Assembly (NCBI RefSeq): GCF_022829445.1
Contig: NZ_JAKSXY010000102.1
Location: forward strand, 1-64,000
Reading direction: 5' to 3'
DNA length: 64,000 nt
Source of the DNA: Methylobacterium sp. J-068
GTDB taxonomy: Bacteria > Pseudomonadota > Alphaproteobacteria > Rhizobiales > Beijerinckiaceae
Part shown: piece by piece, positions 1-11,524 of the stretch
How the letters are laid out: every line of letters begins with the position of its first letter
Numbering within the stretch: the first letter of the stretch is position 1
The notes under the pieces: model-generated
What the model saw: only the letters and a program-made list of their open reading frames with translations
The model's database searches: none
Told to the model about the DNA's origin: nothing
Position numbers and translations under genes: made by a program

Positions 1-2778
1 GGCGCCCATCTCGCCCAGGATCGTGCGGCTGTCGATCTTGCTGGTCACCTGGAAGGAGATCCGGGTCGGGAAGTTCGCCTTGATCGTGCCCGTGATCACG
101 TCCACCGACGGACGCTGCGTGGCCATGATCAGGTGGATGCCCGCCGCGCGCGCCATCTGGGCCAGGCGCTGGATCGCGCCCTCGATGTCCTTGCCCGCCA
201 CCATCATCAGGTCGGCCATCTCGTCGACCACGATCACGATGTAGGGCAGCGCCGAGAGGTCCATCTCCTCCGTCTCGTAGACGGCCTGACCGGTCTCGCG
301 GTTGAAGCCCGTATGGATCTCGCGGGTGATCACCTCGCCCTTGGCCCGGGCCTCCGCCATGCGCGCGTTGTAGCCGTCGATGTTGCGCACGGCGATCTTG
401 GACATCTTCTTGTAGCGCTCCTCCATCTCGCGCACGGCCCATTTGAGGGCGATCACCGCCTTCTTCGGGTCGATCACGACGGGCGAGAGCAGGTGCGGGA
501 TGCCGTCATAGACCGACAGTTCCAGCATCTTGGGGTCGACCATGATCAGGCGGCACTCCTCCGGCTTCATCCGGTAGAGGAGCGACAGGATCATGGTGTT
601 GATCGCCACCGACTTGCCCGAGCCCGTGGTGCCCGCCACCAGCAGGTGGGGCATCTTGGCGAGATCGGCGATGATCGGCTCGCCGCCGATGTTCTTGCCC
701 AGGCACAGGGCGAGCTTGTGCTTGCTCATCCCGAAATCGGCCGAGGCGAGGAGTTCGCGCAGGTACACGGTCTCGCGGGTGTCGTTGGGCAACTCGATGC
801 CGATGACGTTGCGGCCGGGCACGACCGCGACGCGGGCCGAGACCGCCGACATCGAGCGGGCGATGTCGTCCGACAGCGAGATCACGCGGCTCGACTTGGT
901 GCCGGGCGCCGGCTCCAGTTCGTAGAGCGTCACGACGGGACCGGGCCGCACCGCGAGGATGTCGCCGCGCACGCCGAAATCCTGAACCGTCTGCTGGAGG
1001 TTGAGGGCGTTCTGCTCCAGCACGTCCGCGTCCACCTCCTCGGTCTCGTTCAGCGGCGGCTCGGCCAGGAGTTCGAGGGAGGGATGCTCGTAATCCGCGT
1101 TCTCCACGAAGGACATCGGCACGTGCCGGCCGGCCGGGATGAGAAGCGGACGCTCGGGCAGGATCGCGCGCGGCATGTTGACGGCGGGCGCCGGGATCGC
1201 GGCCGGCGCCTCCACGGCGATGTCGGCCTGGAGCACGGGCGCCTCGGCCTCGACGATCTCGGCCGGTGCGGATTCGGGCTCGGCGGCCTCCTGGGCGCTC
1301 GGCGTTCCCTTGGGGTTGCGCAGGAGCACCGGACGGGCCGGAATCGCGGTCGGCACGAAGGCCGGGGCCTCGGCGCGCGGCGCCGGGATGAAGGGCGCGA
1401 CGGGCACGAACCGCATCGCGTCCGGGACGGCAGGGGAGGGGGCCGGAACCGACGCGGCGGGCGTCGCGTCGGCGGGCAGGGCCTGCTCCGCGACCGGGGC
1501 GGGCAGCGCCGGCCGGCCGGCGCGGATCGCCGCGCGGGCCGCCATGGCGTGCAGCGGGGCCGGACGGGTGGGCGCCGGGAGGGCGTTGTCCTGACCCAAC
1601 GCATTGTCCTGCGCATTGTCCTGGCCCTCGACGGGACGCGGCGGGCCGAAGGGCTCGAACCGGACCAGATGTTCGAGGCGGTAGGCCGGGACCGGCGCGA
1701 CCGAAGCGGCCTCCACGATCTCGGCGACCGCGACGACGGGCTCGGGGGCGGGCAGGGGCGCGGCCTCGGCCTGGATCGCCGACCAGGCATCGAGGGCGGC
1801 GCCGTCGCGGCCGTCGAACCAGGCATGGACCTCCGACCAATCCGGCACGTCCGACCAGTCGCGATCGTCGGGGACCGTGGGCCTTTCCACGGCCATCGGC
1901 TCCGGCGCCGTCTCGACGGGCGGCGCTTGCTCGACGGGCGGCGCGGAGGCATCCGCCGCGGGGCGGCCCTGGCGGCGGTCGGGGCTGCGGAAGAAGCGCA
2001 CGCCGGGAGGCGCGACGAAGGGCTGGCGCCAGAGGGGCTCGGGCACCCGCGCGGCCAGGGCTTCGGCCTCGGCCTGGGCTTCCTGAGCGGCGCGCTCGCG
2101 GGCCTCGGCCTCGGCGCGGATCGCCTCCTGCTCGGCCTGGAGACGCAGCGCCTCGGCCTCCGCCTCCGCATGGGCCTGGGCGCGGGCGGCGCGCTCGGCA
2201 TCGAGCGCGCGCTGGCGCCGCTCGTGCAGCACCGGATCGGGGGTGCGGGTGTAGCGCACGGCCGGCCCCGCCTCGGGCATCGCCGGGGGGGCGGCGTAGG
2301 TGGGCGCCTCGCCCTGTTCGGGGATGATCGCGGCGGGCCGGCGCGGCGTCCGGATCAGCACGCGGGGGGCGGGCGTCTCGCCCTCCATCAGCCCGTCGTC
2401 GAGGCGGGCGGCCGGGGCCGCGCGGCTCGGGATCATGTCGAGGGTGGCGCGGTCGTCGAAGACCTGGGCGGGCCAGGCCTGGATGGCGGGCGCGGGGCGG
2501 AAGGCCAAACCGACCTCACCCCGGCCGAACTCGCCGCGCCCGAACTCGCCACGCCCGACCAGGGCCTGCGGGCTCGTCATCCAGCTCGGGGTCGGGCGGG
2601 TGGCGGCCACGGTGTAGTCCGGCCGCTGCGGCGGGCCGGCGAGGCGCCGGGACAGGGTGGCACGGAGATTCATCAACCGGTGCGCCAGGGCGCCGATCGA
2701 CAAGCCGAGGCGGTCGCCGCCGCGAACGGGGCGCGAAGGATCACGATGGGAGTAGGGGAGCCGTCCCGATGCGCGCAT
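1..2778 (-). CDS. ftsK: DNA translocase FtsK (3' end beyond the window)
   Basis: ATP-driven double-stranded DNA motor that clears chromosome termini at the division septum in well-studied members. The frame stays open to base 1, so the end of the motor and the gamma domain lie outside. Seen from the start at 2778: about 450 residues of low-complexity Ala/Pro/Glu-rich linker, including a charged Ala/Glu-rich helix and short repeats (RGEFG three times, QDNA three times), then the alpha/beta motor. Walker A GTTGSGKS is at about 716-723 and Walker B VVDEMADL at about 849-856. No membrane segment is visible in the N-terminal half, unlike classical FtsK with four. The start is uncertain: ATG 2778 and ATG 2673 are both in frame and neither has a good ribosome binding site. 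Divergent from nadE. Confidence 0.9.
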   Translation of the reverse strand, partial: MRASGRLPYSHRDPSRPVRGGDRLGLSIGALAHRLMNLRATLSRRLAGPPQRPDYTVAATRPTPSWMTSPQALVGRGEFGRGEFGRGEVGLAFRPAPAIQAWPAQVFDDRATLDMIPSRAAPAARLDDGLMEGETPAPRVLIRTPRRPAAIIPEQGEAPTYAAPPAMPEAGPAVRYTRTPDPVLHERRQRALDAERAARAQAHAEAEAEALRLQAEQEAIRAEAEARERAAQEAQAEAEALAARVPEPLWRQPFVAPPGVRFFRSPDRRQGRPAADASAPPVEQAPPVETAPEPMAVERPTVPDDRDWSDVPDWSEVHAWFDGRDGAALDAWSAIQAEAAPLPAPEPVVAVAEIVEAASVAPVPAYRLEHLVRFEPFGPPRPVEGQDNAQDNALGQDNALPAPTRPAPLHAMAARAAIRAGRPALPAPVAEQALPADATPAASVPAPSPAVPDAMRFVPVAPFIPAPRAEAPAFVPTAIPARPVLLRNPKGTPSAQEAAEPESAPAEIVEAEAPVLQADIAVEAPAAIPAPAVNMPRAILPERPLLIPAGRHVPMSFVENADYEHPSLELLAEPPLNETEEVDADVLEQNALNLQQTVQDFGVRGDILAVRPGPVVTLYELEPAPGTKSSRVISLSDDIARSMSAVSARVAVVPGRNVIGIELPNDTRETVYLRELLASADFGMSKHKLALCLGKNIGGEPIIADLAKMPHLLVAGTTGSGKSVAINTMILSLLYRMKPEECRLIMVDPKMLELSVYDGIPHLLSPVVIDPKKAVIALKWAVREMEERYKKMSKIAVRNIDGYNARMAEARAKGEVITREIHTGFNRETGQAVYETEEMDLSALPYIVIVVDEMADLMMVAGKDIEGAIQRLAQMARAAGIHLIMATQRPSVDVITGTIKANFPTRISFQVTSKIDSRTILGEMGA

Positions 2779-2974
2779 GATTGGCCGGATGTACTCGATA
2801 CGGGTCCGCCGCCGGGAGCGGCGCGGGTCAGGCACGAGTTAGCGGCATCGTCGTTAACAGACGCTTGATCCGACCCCGGGCCCGGCGCGCCATCCCCGCA
2901 CCCCTCACCCCTCGCTGGAGGCGGAGGACGGCAAGGGTTAAGGTGCGGGCCCGACCAGCCCGGAGCTCTGCCCC

Positions 2975-5089
<2,115 letters not shown>

Positions 5090-5156
5090 TCGACACAGTG
5101 CTGTCCGATTGGCTCCATAGGGCGTAGCTTGAGTGGGGCGAATCGGAGATTGACCG

Positions 5157-5384
5157 ATGCAGAATTACAACGTTTTCTGCTTCAGGAGCGTCGAAGGCCT
5201 GTGCTGCGCCGTGCCCGAGAGCCGCGCGGTGCCGCCCTTTCTCGGCAATGGCCGCTGGGCCTTCGGGGGCAAACTCGGCAGCCCGGGCGATGCGCCGTCG
5301 GATTTCGACGACCGCGCGGCCGAAACGGCGGTCCGCTTCAACGGCTTCTACCTGTTCCAGACCATGGATCTCCGCTTTCACTGA
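5157..5384 (+). CDS. Hypothetical protein, 75 residues
   Basis: Not recognised. A GGAG box at 5145-5148 is 8 bases before the ATG, which is the best argument that it is translated. The protein has paired cysteines (LCCAVP near residue 15), aromatic and Gly-rich stretches, and no membrane segment or signal peptide. It begins 67 bp after nadE ends and could share its transcript. It is followed by a degenerate tandem repeat. Confidence 0.6.
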   Translation: MQNYNVFCFRSVEGLCCAVPESRAVPPFLGNGRWAFGGKLGSPGDAPSDFDDRAAETAVRFNGFYLFQTMDLRFH

Positions 5385-5400
5385 AGACCGGACACTGAAT

Positions 5401-5436
5401 CCCTTGGACGACCCCTTAGACGAACCCTTGGCCGAA
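5401..5436. repeat. Degenerate 12-bp tandem repeat, three copies
   Basis: Three consecutive copies of a unit like CCCTTGGACGAC (second copy CCCTTAGACGAA, third CCCTTGGCCGAA). It lies in the spacer between the 75-residue ORF and the PilZ gene. Confidence 0.75.
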
Positions 5437-5553
5437 TCTTTGCGCCAGGGCTCGTGGTTGCTTCCCCCGAGTCGCGCATCGTGGCGATCATTCCTTAAGA
5501 GGCGGCGTGCCACGGTGCGGCCTCGTGGGGAAACCGGAGCCAGGGACCGCCCC

Positions 5554-5988
5554 ATGTCGGAGCAGCAGGCCATGTCGGAGCATCGCAGTGAAGTTCGGCA
5601 GAGGACGTTCCTCAGAGGGCGGATCCTCTTCAACAAGGGCGCCTCGAGCATGGATTGCCTGGTGCGGGACCTGTCCGCCTCCGGCGCGCGCCTGGACCTG
5701 ACCGAGACCTCGACCCTGCCCGAGAGCTTCGAGCTCTACATTCCGCAGAAGGACAGGACCTACCGCGCCGCCCTGTGCTGGCGCCGGGCCGACGGCATCG
5801 GCGTCAACTTCGTGGACGAGACCGCGACGGCATCGGCGCCGGCCGCGCCGGCCCCTGCGCAGGCCGCGACGGCGCCGGCGGATGACGGCGCCGCCATGCT
5901 GGCGCTGGTCCGCCGGATCGGTGAGCTCGAGGCCGAGAACGCCGCCCTGCGCCGGCTTCTCGCCAGCCCGCCGGTCGGCGCGGCCTGA
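5554..5988 (+). CDS. PilZ domain protein
   Basis: A 144-residue single PilZ domain, a family that commonly binds cyclic di-GMP. The binding signature is present: RxxxR at Arg17-Arg21 and DxSxxG at Asp39-Gly44 (DLSASG). The domain fills residues 10-80. An Ala/Pro linker follows, then a short amphipathic helix (about 118-135, RIGELEAENAALRRLL) that could form a coiled coil. ATG 5554 has AGGGA 7 bases upstream; an in-frame ATG at 5572 is an alternative because the first codons are partly duplicated (ATGTCGGAGCA twice). Convergent with the HIT gene, 10 bp apart. Confidence 0.88.
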   Translation: MSEQQAMSEHRSEVRQRTFLRGRILFNKGASSMDCLVRDLSASGARLDLTETSTLPESFELYIPQKDRTYRAALCWRRADGIGVNFVDETATASAPAAPAPAQAATAPADDGAAMLALVRRIGELEAENAALRRLLASPPVGAA

Positions 5989-5998
5989 ACCGGCATTC

Positions 5999-6445
5999 TC
6001 ACCCGGCCGCCAGCGCCGCCCGGATGCGCGCGGCGTGCTCCGCCAGGACCGCCTGGTCCGCCATGCCGCCGCCGTGCCGCTGCAGCGGCACGCCCTCGAA
6101 GCGCGGCAGGATGTGGACGTGGAGGTGGAACACCGTCTGCCCGCCCGCCGGCTCGTTGTACTGGAACACCGTGAGGCCGTCGGCCGAGAAGGCCGCCTTC
6201 ACCGCGCCGGCGACGCGCTGCACCGTCCGCGCCACGGCGGCGAGCGAGGCCGGGTCGGCATCGAGCAGCCCGCGCGCGGGCGCCTTCGGGATCACCAGGG
6301 TGTGCCCCTCCCCCTGGGGCATCACATCCATGAACGCGAGGGTGTCGGCATCCTCGTAGACCCGCGCCGCCGGGATCTCCCCGCGCAGGATCTTCGCGAA
6401 CACGTTGTCGGGGTCGTAGGCGGGCGCTTCGTGCGTCGGGGTCAT
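5999..6445 (-). CDS. HIT family nucleotide hydrolase/transferase
   Basis: A 148-residue histidine-triad protein. The signature HLHVH is at His107, His109 and His111, the second-to-last position giving the nucleophile in the family, and the nucleotide-binding N-terminal FAKILRGEIPA motif is present. Members hydrolyse phosphoramidate or dinucleotide substrates; the substrate here is unknown. ATG 6445 has GGAG 8 bases upstream, so the long open frame upstream is not coding. It faces the CDF transporter across about 200 bp. Confidence 0.92.
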   Translation of the reverse strand: MTPTHEAPAYDPDNVFAKILRGEIPAARVYEDADTLAFMDVMPQGEGHTLVIPKAPARGLLDADPASLAAVARTVQRVAGAVKAAFSADGLTVFQYNEPAGGQTVFHLHVHILPRFEGVPLQRHGGGMADQAVLAEHAARIRAALAAG

Positions 6446-6652
6446 GCGGCGGGCTCCGGATGGGGGTCGGGCGATCGGCGCGCACGATGCACAGGCATGC
6501 GGGCCGCGTCCACACCCGGGCCGCCTTGCCAGAACCCCCTTGCCCCCTTGCCAGAACCATGACCGCGCCCCGCGCGTTGGATGCGCTTCGCGACCGGGCG
6601 GCGACGCCCGGGCGCTCCCCCGTGCCCCATCCCGCCGAGAGACCCGTCCCGC

Positions 6653-7615
6653 ATGGCCCACGAGAGCACCAGCGCCATCTACACCGCCGCGGGCGCCAAC
6701 CTCGCCATCGCGGCGGCCAAGTTCGTCGGCGCCTTCCTCACGGGCAGTTCGGCCATGATGGCGGAGGGGGTCCACTCGGTGGTCGACACCACCAACCAGA
6801 TCCTGCTCCTGATCGGCCTGAAGCGGGCCGGGCGCCCGGCGACGGCGACGCATCCCTTCGGCTACGGCCGCGAGGTCTATTTCTACGCCTTCATCGTCGC
6901 GCTGTTCATCTTCCTGGGCGGGGGCGCCTTCGCGATCTACGAGGGCATCCACAAGCTCCGGCATCCGGAGCCTGCGGCCGACGCCATGCTCTTCGGGCAC
7001 CACGTCTCCGGCTTCTGGGTGAACGTGGCGATCCTGGGCTTCGCGGTGCTGGCCGAGGGCTATTCCTGCTTCGTCGCCCTGAAGGCCTTCTGGTCCGAGA
7101 AGGGCAGCCGGCCGCCGCTCGCCGCCATCCGGCGCTCGAAGGACCCGGCCCTGTTCACGGTCCTGGCGGAGGACGTGGCGGCCCTGATGGGTCTCGTGGT
7201 GGCGCTGGCCGGCGTGATCCTGGCGCGCGTCCTCGACATGCCGTCGCTGGACGGCTGGTCCTCCATCGGCATCGGCCTGATCCTGGTCGGCATGGCGGTC
7301 TTCCTGATGATCGAGACGCACGGCCTGCTCATCGGCGAGGCGGCCGATCCCGAACTCGTCGCGGCGATCCGCGCGGTGGTGCGGGGAGAGGCGGGCGTGC
7401 ATCACGTCAACGCCGTGCTGACCCAGCATCTCGGCCCGTCCGACGTCCTCGTGAACGTCAGCCTCGACATGGACGACGACCTCAGCGCCGGGGAGATCGA
7501 GGCCATGGTCGCGCGCGTCGAGGCCCGGCTGAAGGCGCGCAGCCCCGACGTGACGCGGGTGTTCATCGAGGTTCAGGCCCGGGCGAGCGCCACGGCCCGT
7601 CCCGTCCCCGCCTGA
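6653..7615 (+). CDS. Cation diffusion facilitator family transporter
   Basis: Inner-membrane divalent-metal exporter of 320 residues, about six membrane helices followed by a cytoplasmic ferredoxin-like domain. The HxxxD metal site of helix 2 is His41-Asp45 (HSVVD), and the paired site in helix 5 is in the EDVAALMG segment. The C-terminal domain starts after about residue 215 and includes VNVSLDMDDD. The metal cannot be named from sequence. ATG 6653 was chosen because conserved sequence starts right there; the ribosome binding site is weak. It converges with glutathione peroxidase, the stops 3 bp apart. Confidence 0.93.
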   Translation: MAHESTSAIYTAAGANLAIAAAKFVGAFLTGSSAMMAEGVHSVVDTTNQILLLIGLKRAGRPATATHPFGYGREVYFYAFIVALFIFLGGGAFAIYEGIHKLRHPEPAADAMLFGHHVSGFWVNVAILGFAVLAEGYSCFVALKAFWSEKGSRPPLAAIRRSKDPALFTVLAEDVAALMGLVVALAGVILARVLDMPSLDGWSSIGIGLILVGMAVFLMIETHGLLIGEAADPELVAAIRAVVRGEAGVHHVNAVLTQHLGPSDVLVNVSLDMDDDLSAGEIEAMVARVEARLKARSPDVTRVFIEVQARASATARPVPA

Positions 7616-7618
7616 GCT

Positions 7619-8113
7619 TCAGGGCGCGGGCTCGGCCAGGGCCGCGGCGATCGCCCCCTCCAGGGCCTCGGGCTTGGTCGACGGCGCGTAGCGCGCGATC
7701 ACCCGGCCGTCGCGGCCGACGAGGAACTTGGTGAAGTTCCACTTGATCGCCCGGCTGCCGAGAAGGCCGGCCTTGGCCCGCGTCAGGTGGGCGAAGACCG
7801 GATCGGCCGTAGGGCCGTTCACCGCGACCTTGGCGAGGACCGGGAAGCTGACATCGTAGGTCAGGCTGCAGAAGGCGGCGATCTCGGCGGCATCCCCCGG
7901 CTCCTGGGCGCCGAACTGGTTGCAGGGGAAGCCGAGCACCACGAGGCCCTCCGCGCGATGGCGGCGCCAGAGCGCCTCCAGCCCCGCGTAGTGGCGCGTG
8001 AAGCCGCATTTCGAGGCGGTGTTGACGATGAGGACGACCTGGCCCCGGTGCCGGGCCAGGGGGTAGGGCGCGCCGTCAGCGGCCCTCGGGATCAGGTCGT
8101 GCAGGGTGTTCAT
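7619..8113 (-). CDS. Glutathione peroxidase family protein
   Basis: Thiol peroxidase of about 164 residues. The active-site set is complete: Cys36 (NTASKCGFT) in place of selenocysteine, Gln66 (GFPCNQFG) and Trp125 (KWNFTKF). Cys64 next to the Gln is the usual resolving-type cysteine region, so it may work with thioredoxin rather than glutathione. An ATG at 8128 would add five residues; ATG 8113 starts the conserved part. It is the last gene of a five-gene minus-strand run from the RidA gene. Confidence 0.93.
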   Translation of the reverse strand: MNTLHDLIPRAADGAPYPLARHRGQVVLIVNTASKCGFTRHYAGLEALWRRHRAEGLVVLGFPCNQFGAQEPGDAAEIAAFCSLTYDVSFPVLAKVAVNGPTADPVFAHLTRAKAGLLGSRAIKWNFTKFLVGRDGRVIARYAPSTKPEALEGAIAAALAEPAP

Positions 8114-8176
8114 GGGGGCGGGTCTCATCGGGCGCGGCGTGGCGGGGTCGGGGCCCCGCCAACCGGGCCGGGCGTG

Positions 8177-9337
8177 TCAGGCGGCGGTGCGCCGCTCGAC
8201 GAGGCGGGCGAGGAAGGCCGAGCCGATCGGAATGATGCTGTCGTCGAAGTCGTAGCTCGCGTTGTGCAAGCCGGGGCCGGGCGTCGCGCCGAGCCACGCA
8301 TAGGCCCCGGGCACCCGCGCCACCATGTCGGCGAAATCCTCGCTGCCCATGCGCGGCCGCGAGGTGTCGTCCACGCCCTCGGGGCCGAGCAATTCGCGCC
8401 CGATCTCGGCCGCCGCCGCCGCGTGCTCGGGGCTGTTCGTCAGCACCGAGAACACGTCGCGGATCTCGACGTCGATGGTGGCGCCGTAGGCGGCGGCGAT
8501 GCCCTTGGCGATCTCGCGGATGCGGGCGGAGACGAGCTTGCGCAGGTCCGCGTCGAAGGTCCGCACCGTCCCGGTGATGTGGGCGCCCTCCGGGATGACG
8601 TTGTAGGCGGCGCCCGCGTGGAACTGCGTCACGGAGAGAACCGCGCTCTTGAGCGGATCGACGTTACGCGAGACGATCGATTGCAGCGCCTGGACCAGGG
8701 TGGAGCCCACGACGATCGGGTCGATGCCCTGCTGCGGCTGGGCGGCGTGCGCGCCGCGCCCGGTGATGCGGATGTCGAAGAAATCCGCCGCCGCCATGGC
8801 GGGGCCGGGCCTGATCTTGATCTTTCCGTGCGGCCCGTTGGGCTGGTTGTGGATCGCGTAGATCTCGTCGCAGGGGAATTTCTCGAACAAGCCGTCGGCG
8901 ATCATCGCGCGGGCGCCGCCCTGGCCCTCCTCGGCGGGCTGGAACACGAACAGCGCCGTGCCGTCGAAGTCGCGGGTCTCGGCGAGGTAGCGCGCGGCGC
9001 CGAGCAGCATCGTGGTGTGCCCGTCATGCCCGCAGGCGTGCATCTTGCCCGGCACGGTCGAGCGGTAGGGCAGGTTGGTCTCCTCCTCGATCGGCAGCGC
9101 GTCCATGTCGGCGCGCAAGCCGATGCGCCGGCCCGAACCGCCGCGCCCTTCCAGCACACCGACCACGCCGGTGCCGCCGATGCCGCGATGGACGGTGACG
9201 CCGTAGCGCGCGAGTTCCTCGGCGACGATGCCGGAGGTGCGCACCTCCTCGAAGCCCAGTTCGGGGTGGGCGTGGAAATCGCGGCGGATGGCCACGAGGT
9301 CCTCGGCGAAGCTCTGGATGCGATCGATGGGGCTCAC
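8177..9337 (-). CDS. M20 family amidohydrolase (hippurate hydrolase/IAA-amino acid hydrolase type)
   Basis: Metal-dependent hydrolase of N-acyl amino acids, 386 residues. Metal ligands and catalytic residues are visible: HACGHDGH at about 100-107, the catalytic Glu pair in QPAEEGQGG at 136-137, and a late GSEDFADM-type motif supplying the last His/Glu region. The start is GTG 9337, whose GTGA overlaps the TGA of the preceding FemAB-like gene by 4 bp, indicating translational coupling. The exact substrate is not inferable. Confidence 0.92.
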   Translation of the reverse strand: MSPIDRIQSFAEDLVAIRRDFHAHPELGFEEVRTSGIVAEELARYGVTVHRGIGGTGVVGVLEGRGGSGRRIGLRADMDALPIEEETNLPYRSTVPGKMHACGHDGHTTMLLGAARYLAETRDFDGTALFVFQPAEEGQGGARAMIADGLFEKFPCDEIYAIHNQPNGPHGKIKIRPGPAMAAADFFDIRITGRGAHAAQPQQGIDPIVVGSTLVQALQSIVSRNVDPLKSAVLSVTQFHAGAAYNVIPEGAHITGTVRTFDADLRKLVSARIREIAKGIAAAYGATIDVEIRDVFSVLTNSPEHAAAAAEIGRELLGPEGVDDTSRPRMGSEDFADMVARVPGAYAWLGATPGPGLHNASYDFDDSIIPIGSAFLARLVERRTAA

Positions 9338-10671
9338 GGCGTTTCCTTCGGCTTCGGTGTCTCGGGTCCGGAGGGTGTCGCCTCCGGCGCCGCATCGGGC
9401 AAGTCGGGCCCAGGCAAGTCGGGTGCCGGAGGCGCGTCGGGTTCGCGCCGGAACGGGGTCAGCGTGTCCAGGACTTCGGCGGCCTCGATCACGTGCTCGC
9501 GCTCGCGCGTCAGGTAATCGGCCACCGCGCGGCGCAGGGCCGGGTCGGCGATGTCATGGGCCGAGTGCATGAGGACCGGCCGGTAGCCGCGCGCGAGCTT
9601 GTGCTCGCCTTGGGCGCCGGCCTCCACGCGCTTCAACCCGCGCGCGATCGCGAAGTCGATGGCCTGATAGTAGCAGACCTCGAAATGCAGGAAGGGATGG
9701 TCCTCGACGCAGCCCCAGTTCCGGCCGTAGAGCGCGACGTCGCCGATGAGGTTGATGGCGCCGGCGATGTAGCGGCCCTCGCGCCGGGCCATCACCAGGA
9801 GCACCCGCTCGGGCATGCGCTCGCCGAGCAGCCGGAAGAACGCGCGGTTGAGGTAGGGCCGGCCCCATTTGCGCGCGCCGGTATCGGCGTAGAACGCGTA
9901 GAACGCGTCCCAATGGGCGGGCGTCAGGTCGGCGCCGGTGACGTGCTCGATGGTGATGCCGGGGCCGAGGGCATCGCGGCGCTCGCGCCGGATCGCCTTG
10001 CGCTTGCGCGACGCCAAGGCCCCGAGGAAATCCTCGAAGGTCCTGTAATCCGCATTGTCCCAGTGGAATTGCTGGTCGACGCGCTGGAGGAACCCGAGCG
10101 CCCCGGCCTGGTCCCACTCGCGTTCCTGCATGAAGGTGACGTGGATCGAGGAGGCCCGGGTCTCGGCGCGCAGCGCCCGCAGACCCGCGACGATCGCGGA
10201 GGCGGCCTCGTTCACGTCGCCCCCCGGGGCGATGAGGAAACGCGGGCCGGTGACGGGGGTGAACGGCACGCTGACCTGAAGCTTCGGGTAGTAGCTGCCC
10301 CCGGCGCGCTCGTAGGCATCCGCCCAGCCGTGGTCGAACACGTACTCGCCCTGGCTGTGGGATTTCAGGTAGCAGGGCGCCACCCCGACGAGGCGTCCCT
10401 CGCGCTCCACCGCCACGTGGAGCGGAAGCCAGCCGACTTTTCGCGAGACGCAGCCGGAATCCTCCAGCGACGAGAGGAAGGCGTGCGAGATGAAGGGGTT
10501 GTGGGTCTCGTCGCCGCCCGAGAGGGTCTCGGCCGAGGTGGCGCAGGCATCCCACTCGGCGGCGGCGATGCCGGCCAGGCCCGGCACCGCGCGCACCTGC
10601 AGTTCCGTCACGGCCTCGGCCGGAGCACCGGGGGCTTCGCCGGGAAGGGGTGTTTCGCCGGGACTGTTCAT
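9334..10671 (-). CDS. FemAB-like GNAT acyltransferase (PF04339-type)
   Basis: A 445-residue protein resembling the peptidogalycan biosynthesis/FemAB-like family: two tandem GNAT-like folds, with conserved FISHAFLSSLE, CYLKSHSQGEYVFDHGWA and GAQGEHKLARGY segments. Family members are predicted aminoacyl or acyl transferases; no substrate is established. The last 45 residues are a Pro/Asp-rich tail containing a short duplicated PDLP unit. ATG 10671 precedes the first conserved helix. It is 88 bp downstream of the phosphodiesterase gene and overlaps the M20 gene by 4 bp. Confidence 0.85.
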   Translation of the reverse strand: MNSPGETPLPGEAPGAPAEAVTELQVRAVPGLAGIAAAEWDACATSAETLSGGDETHNPFISHAFLSSLEDSGCVSRKVGWLPLHVAVEREGRLVGVAPCYLKSHSQGEYVFDHGWADAYERAGGSYYPKLQVSVPFTPVTGPRFLIAPGGDVNEAASAIVAGLRALRAETRASSIHVTFMQEREWDQAGALGFLQRVDQQFHWDNADYRTFEDFLGALASRKRKAIRRERRDALGPGITIEHVTGADLTPAHWDAFYAFYADTGARKWGRPYLNRAFFRLLGERMPERVLLVMARREGRYIAGAINLIGDVALYGRNWGCVEDHPFLHFEVCYYQAIDFAIARGLKRVEAGAQGEHKLARGYRPVLMHSAHDIADPALRRAVADYLTREREHVIEAAEVLDTLTPFRREPDAPPAPDLPGPDLPDAAPEATPSGPETPKPKETP

Positions 10672-10759
10672 TGCCGGGCAATCTAGTCCCCGGGGGCAGG
10701 TGGGCCAAGGGCGGCGCGGGGCCGCGCGCCGTCGCAGGCCTTCGCTCAGGCCTCGCCGC

Positions 10760-11524
10760 TCACGGCCGGAATCCCTCGAACACCATCTGGTCGGCATGGG
10801 CTTCGGCCAGGCGGCGCTGGTCGGGGTTGCGCACGGTCCAGGTCATCACCGGCCGCCCCCCCAGGAGCCGGCACAGCACGGTCGGCGCGCAGGGCAGGTC
10901 GTCCACCCGCCAGGACAGGAAGTCGGGCCGGGTCTCGTCGAAATGCAGCAGGTCGGACAGGGATCGCCGCAGGCTCGGCGCCAGCGCCGCATAGGCCGGA
11001 TCGTCCTGGCGCGTCTCGGCGACGATGCCGCGCGGAACCGTCGGCGCAAGGCCGCGCAGGGCGGCCACGAGGTGCGGATCGAAGGACTTCACCGCCACGG
11101 GGCCGTCATAGGCCGCGATCAGGTCCGCCACGCGCTCCGTCAGGCGCAGGTCGCCGGTGTAGCGCGACTTCACCTCGATCACGAGAGGCGTGCGCCCGCC
11201 GATCCGGGCGAGGTAGGCCGGCAGGGTCGGGATGCATTCCGGGCTGCCCGCCACCGCGAGGGCCGAGAGGGCGGCGGCCGGCCGCGCGCCGACGGCGTCC
11301 CGCGCCGTCGTCAGGCGGCCCAGGGTCTCGTCGTGGAACACCATCGCCTCGCCGTCGGCGCTGAGTTGCACGTCGCACTCGATGGCGTAGCCGCCCCGAA
11401 TCGCGGCCTCGGCGGCGGCGAGGGTGTTCTCCGGCACCCCGCCCGCCCGGTCGTGCAGGCCGCGATGGGCGACGGGCCGGGCGGTGAGCCAGGCGGGGGC
11501 GTTGAGGCTCCCGTGCGGGCTCAT
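10760..11524 (-). CDS. Glycerophosphodiester phosphodiesterase
   Basis: Hydrolyses glycerophosphodiesters to glycerol-3-phosphate and an alcohol; 254 residues, a TIM barrel without a signal peptide, so cytoplasmic. Catalytic and metal residues: His20-Arg21 (AHRG), Glu49 and Asp51 (ECDVQL), and His64 (FHDETL). ATG 11524 overlaps the TGA of the RidA gene (ATGA), showing coupling. Short cytoplasmic enzyme of the UgpQ type. Confidence 0.93.
   Translation of the reverse strand: MSPHGSLNAPAWLTARPVAHRGLHDRAGGVPENTLAAAEAAIRGGYAIECDVQLSADGEAMVFHDETLGRLTTARDAVGARPAAALSALAVAGSPECIPTLPAYLARIGGRTPLVIEVKSRYTGDLRLTERVADLIAAYDGPVAVKSFDPHLVAALRGLAPTVPRGIVAETRQDDPAYAALAPSLRRSLSDLLHFDETRPDFLSWRVDDLPCAPTVLCRLLGGRPVMTWTVRNPDQRRLAEAHADQMVFEGFRP

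Noticed and set aside
133..2868. 911-codon open frame on the plus strand opposite ftsK
   Set aside because: Low-complexity Arg/Gly/His composition, no ribosome binding site, and it is exactly antisense to a recognisable FtsK.
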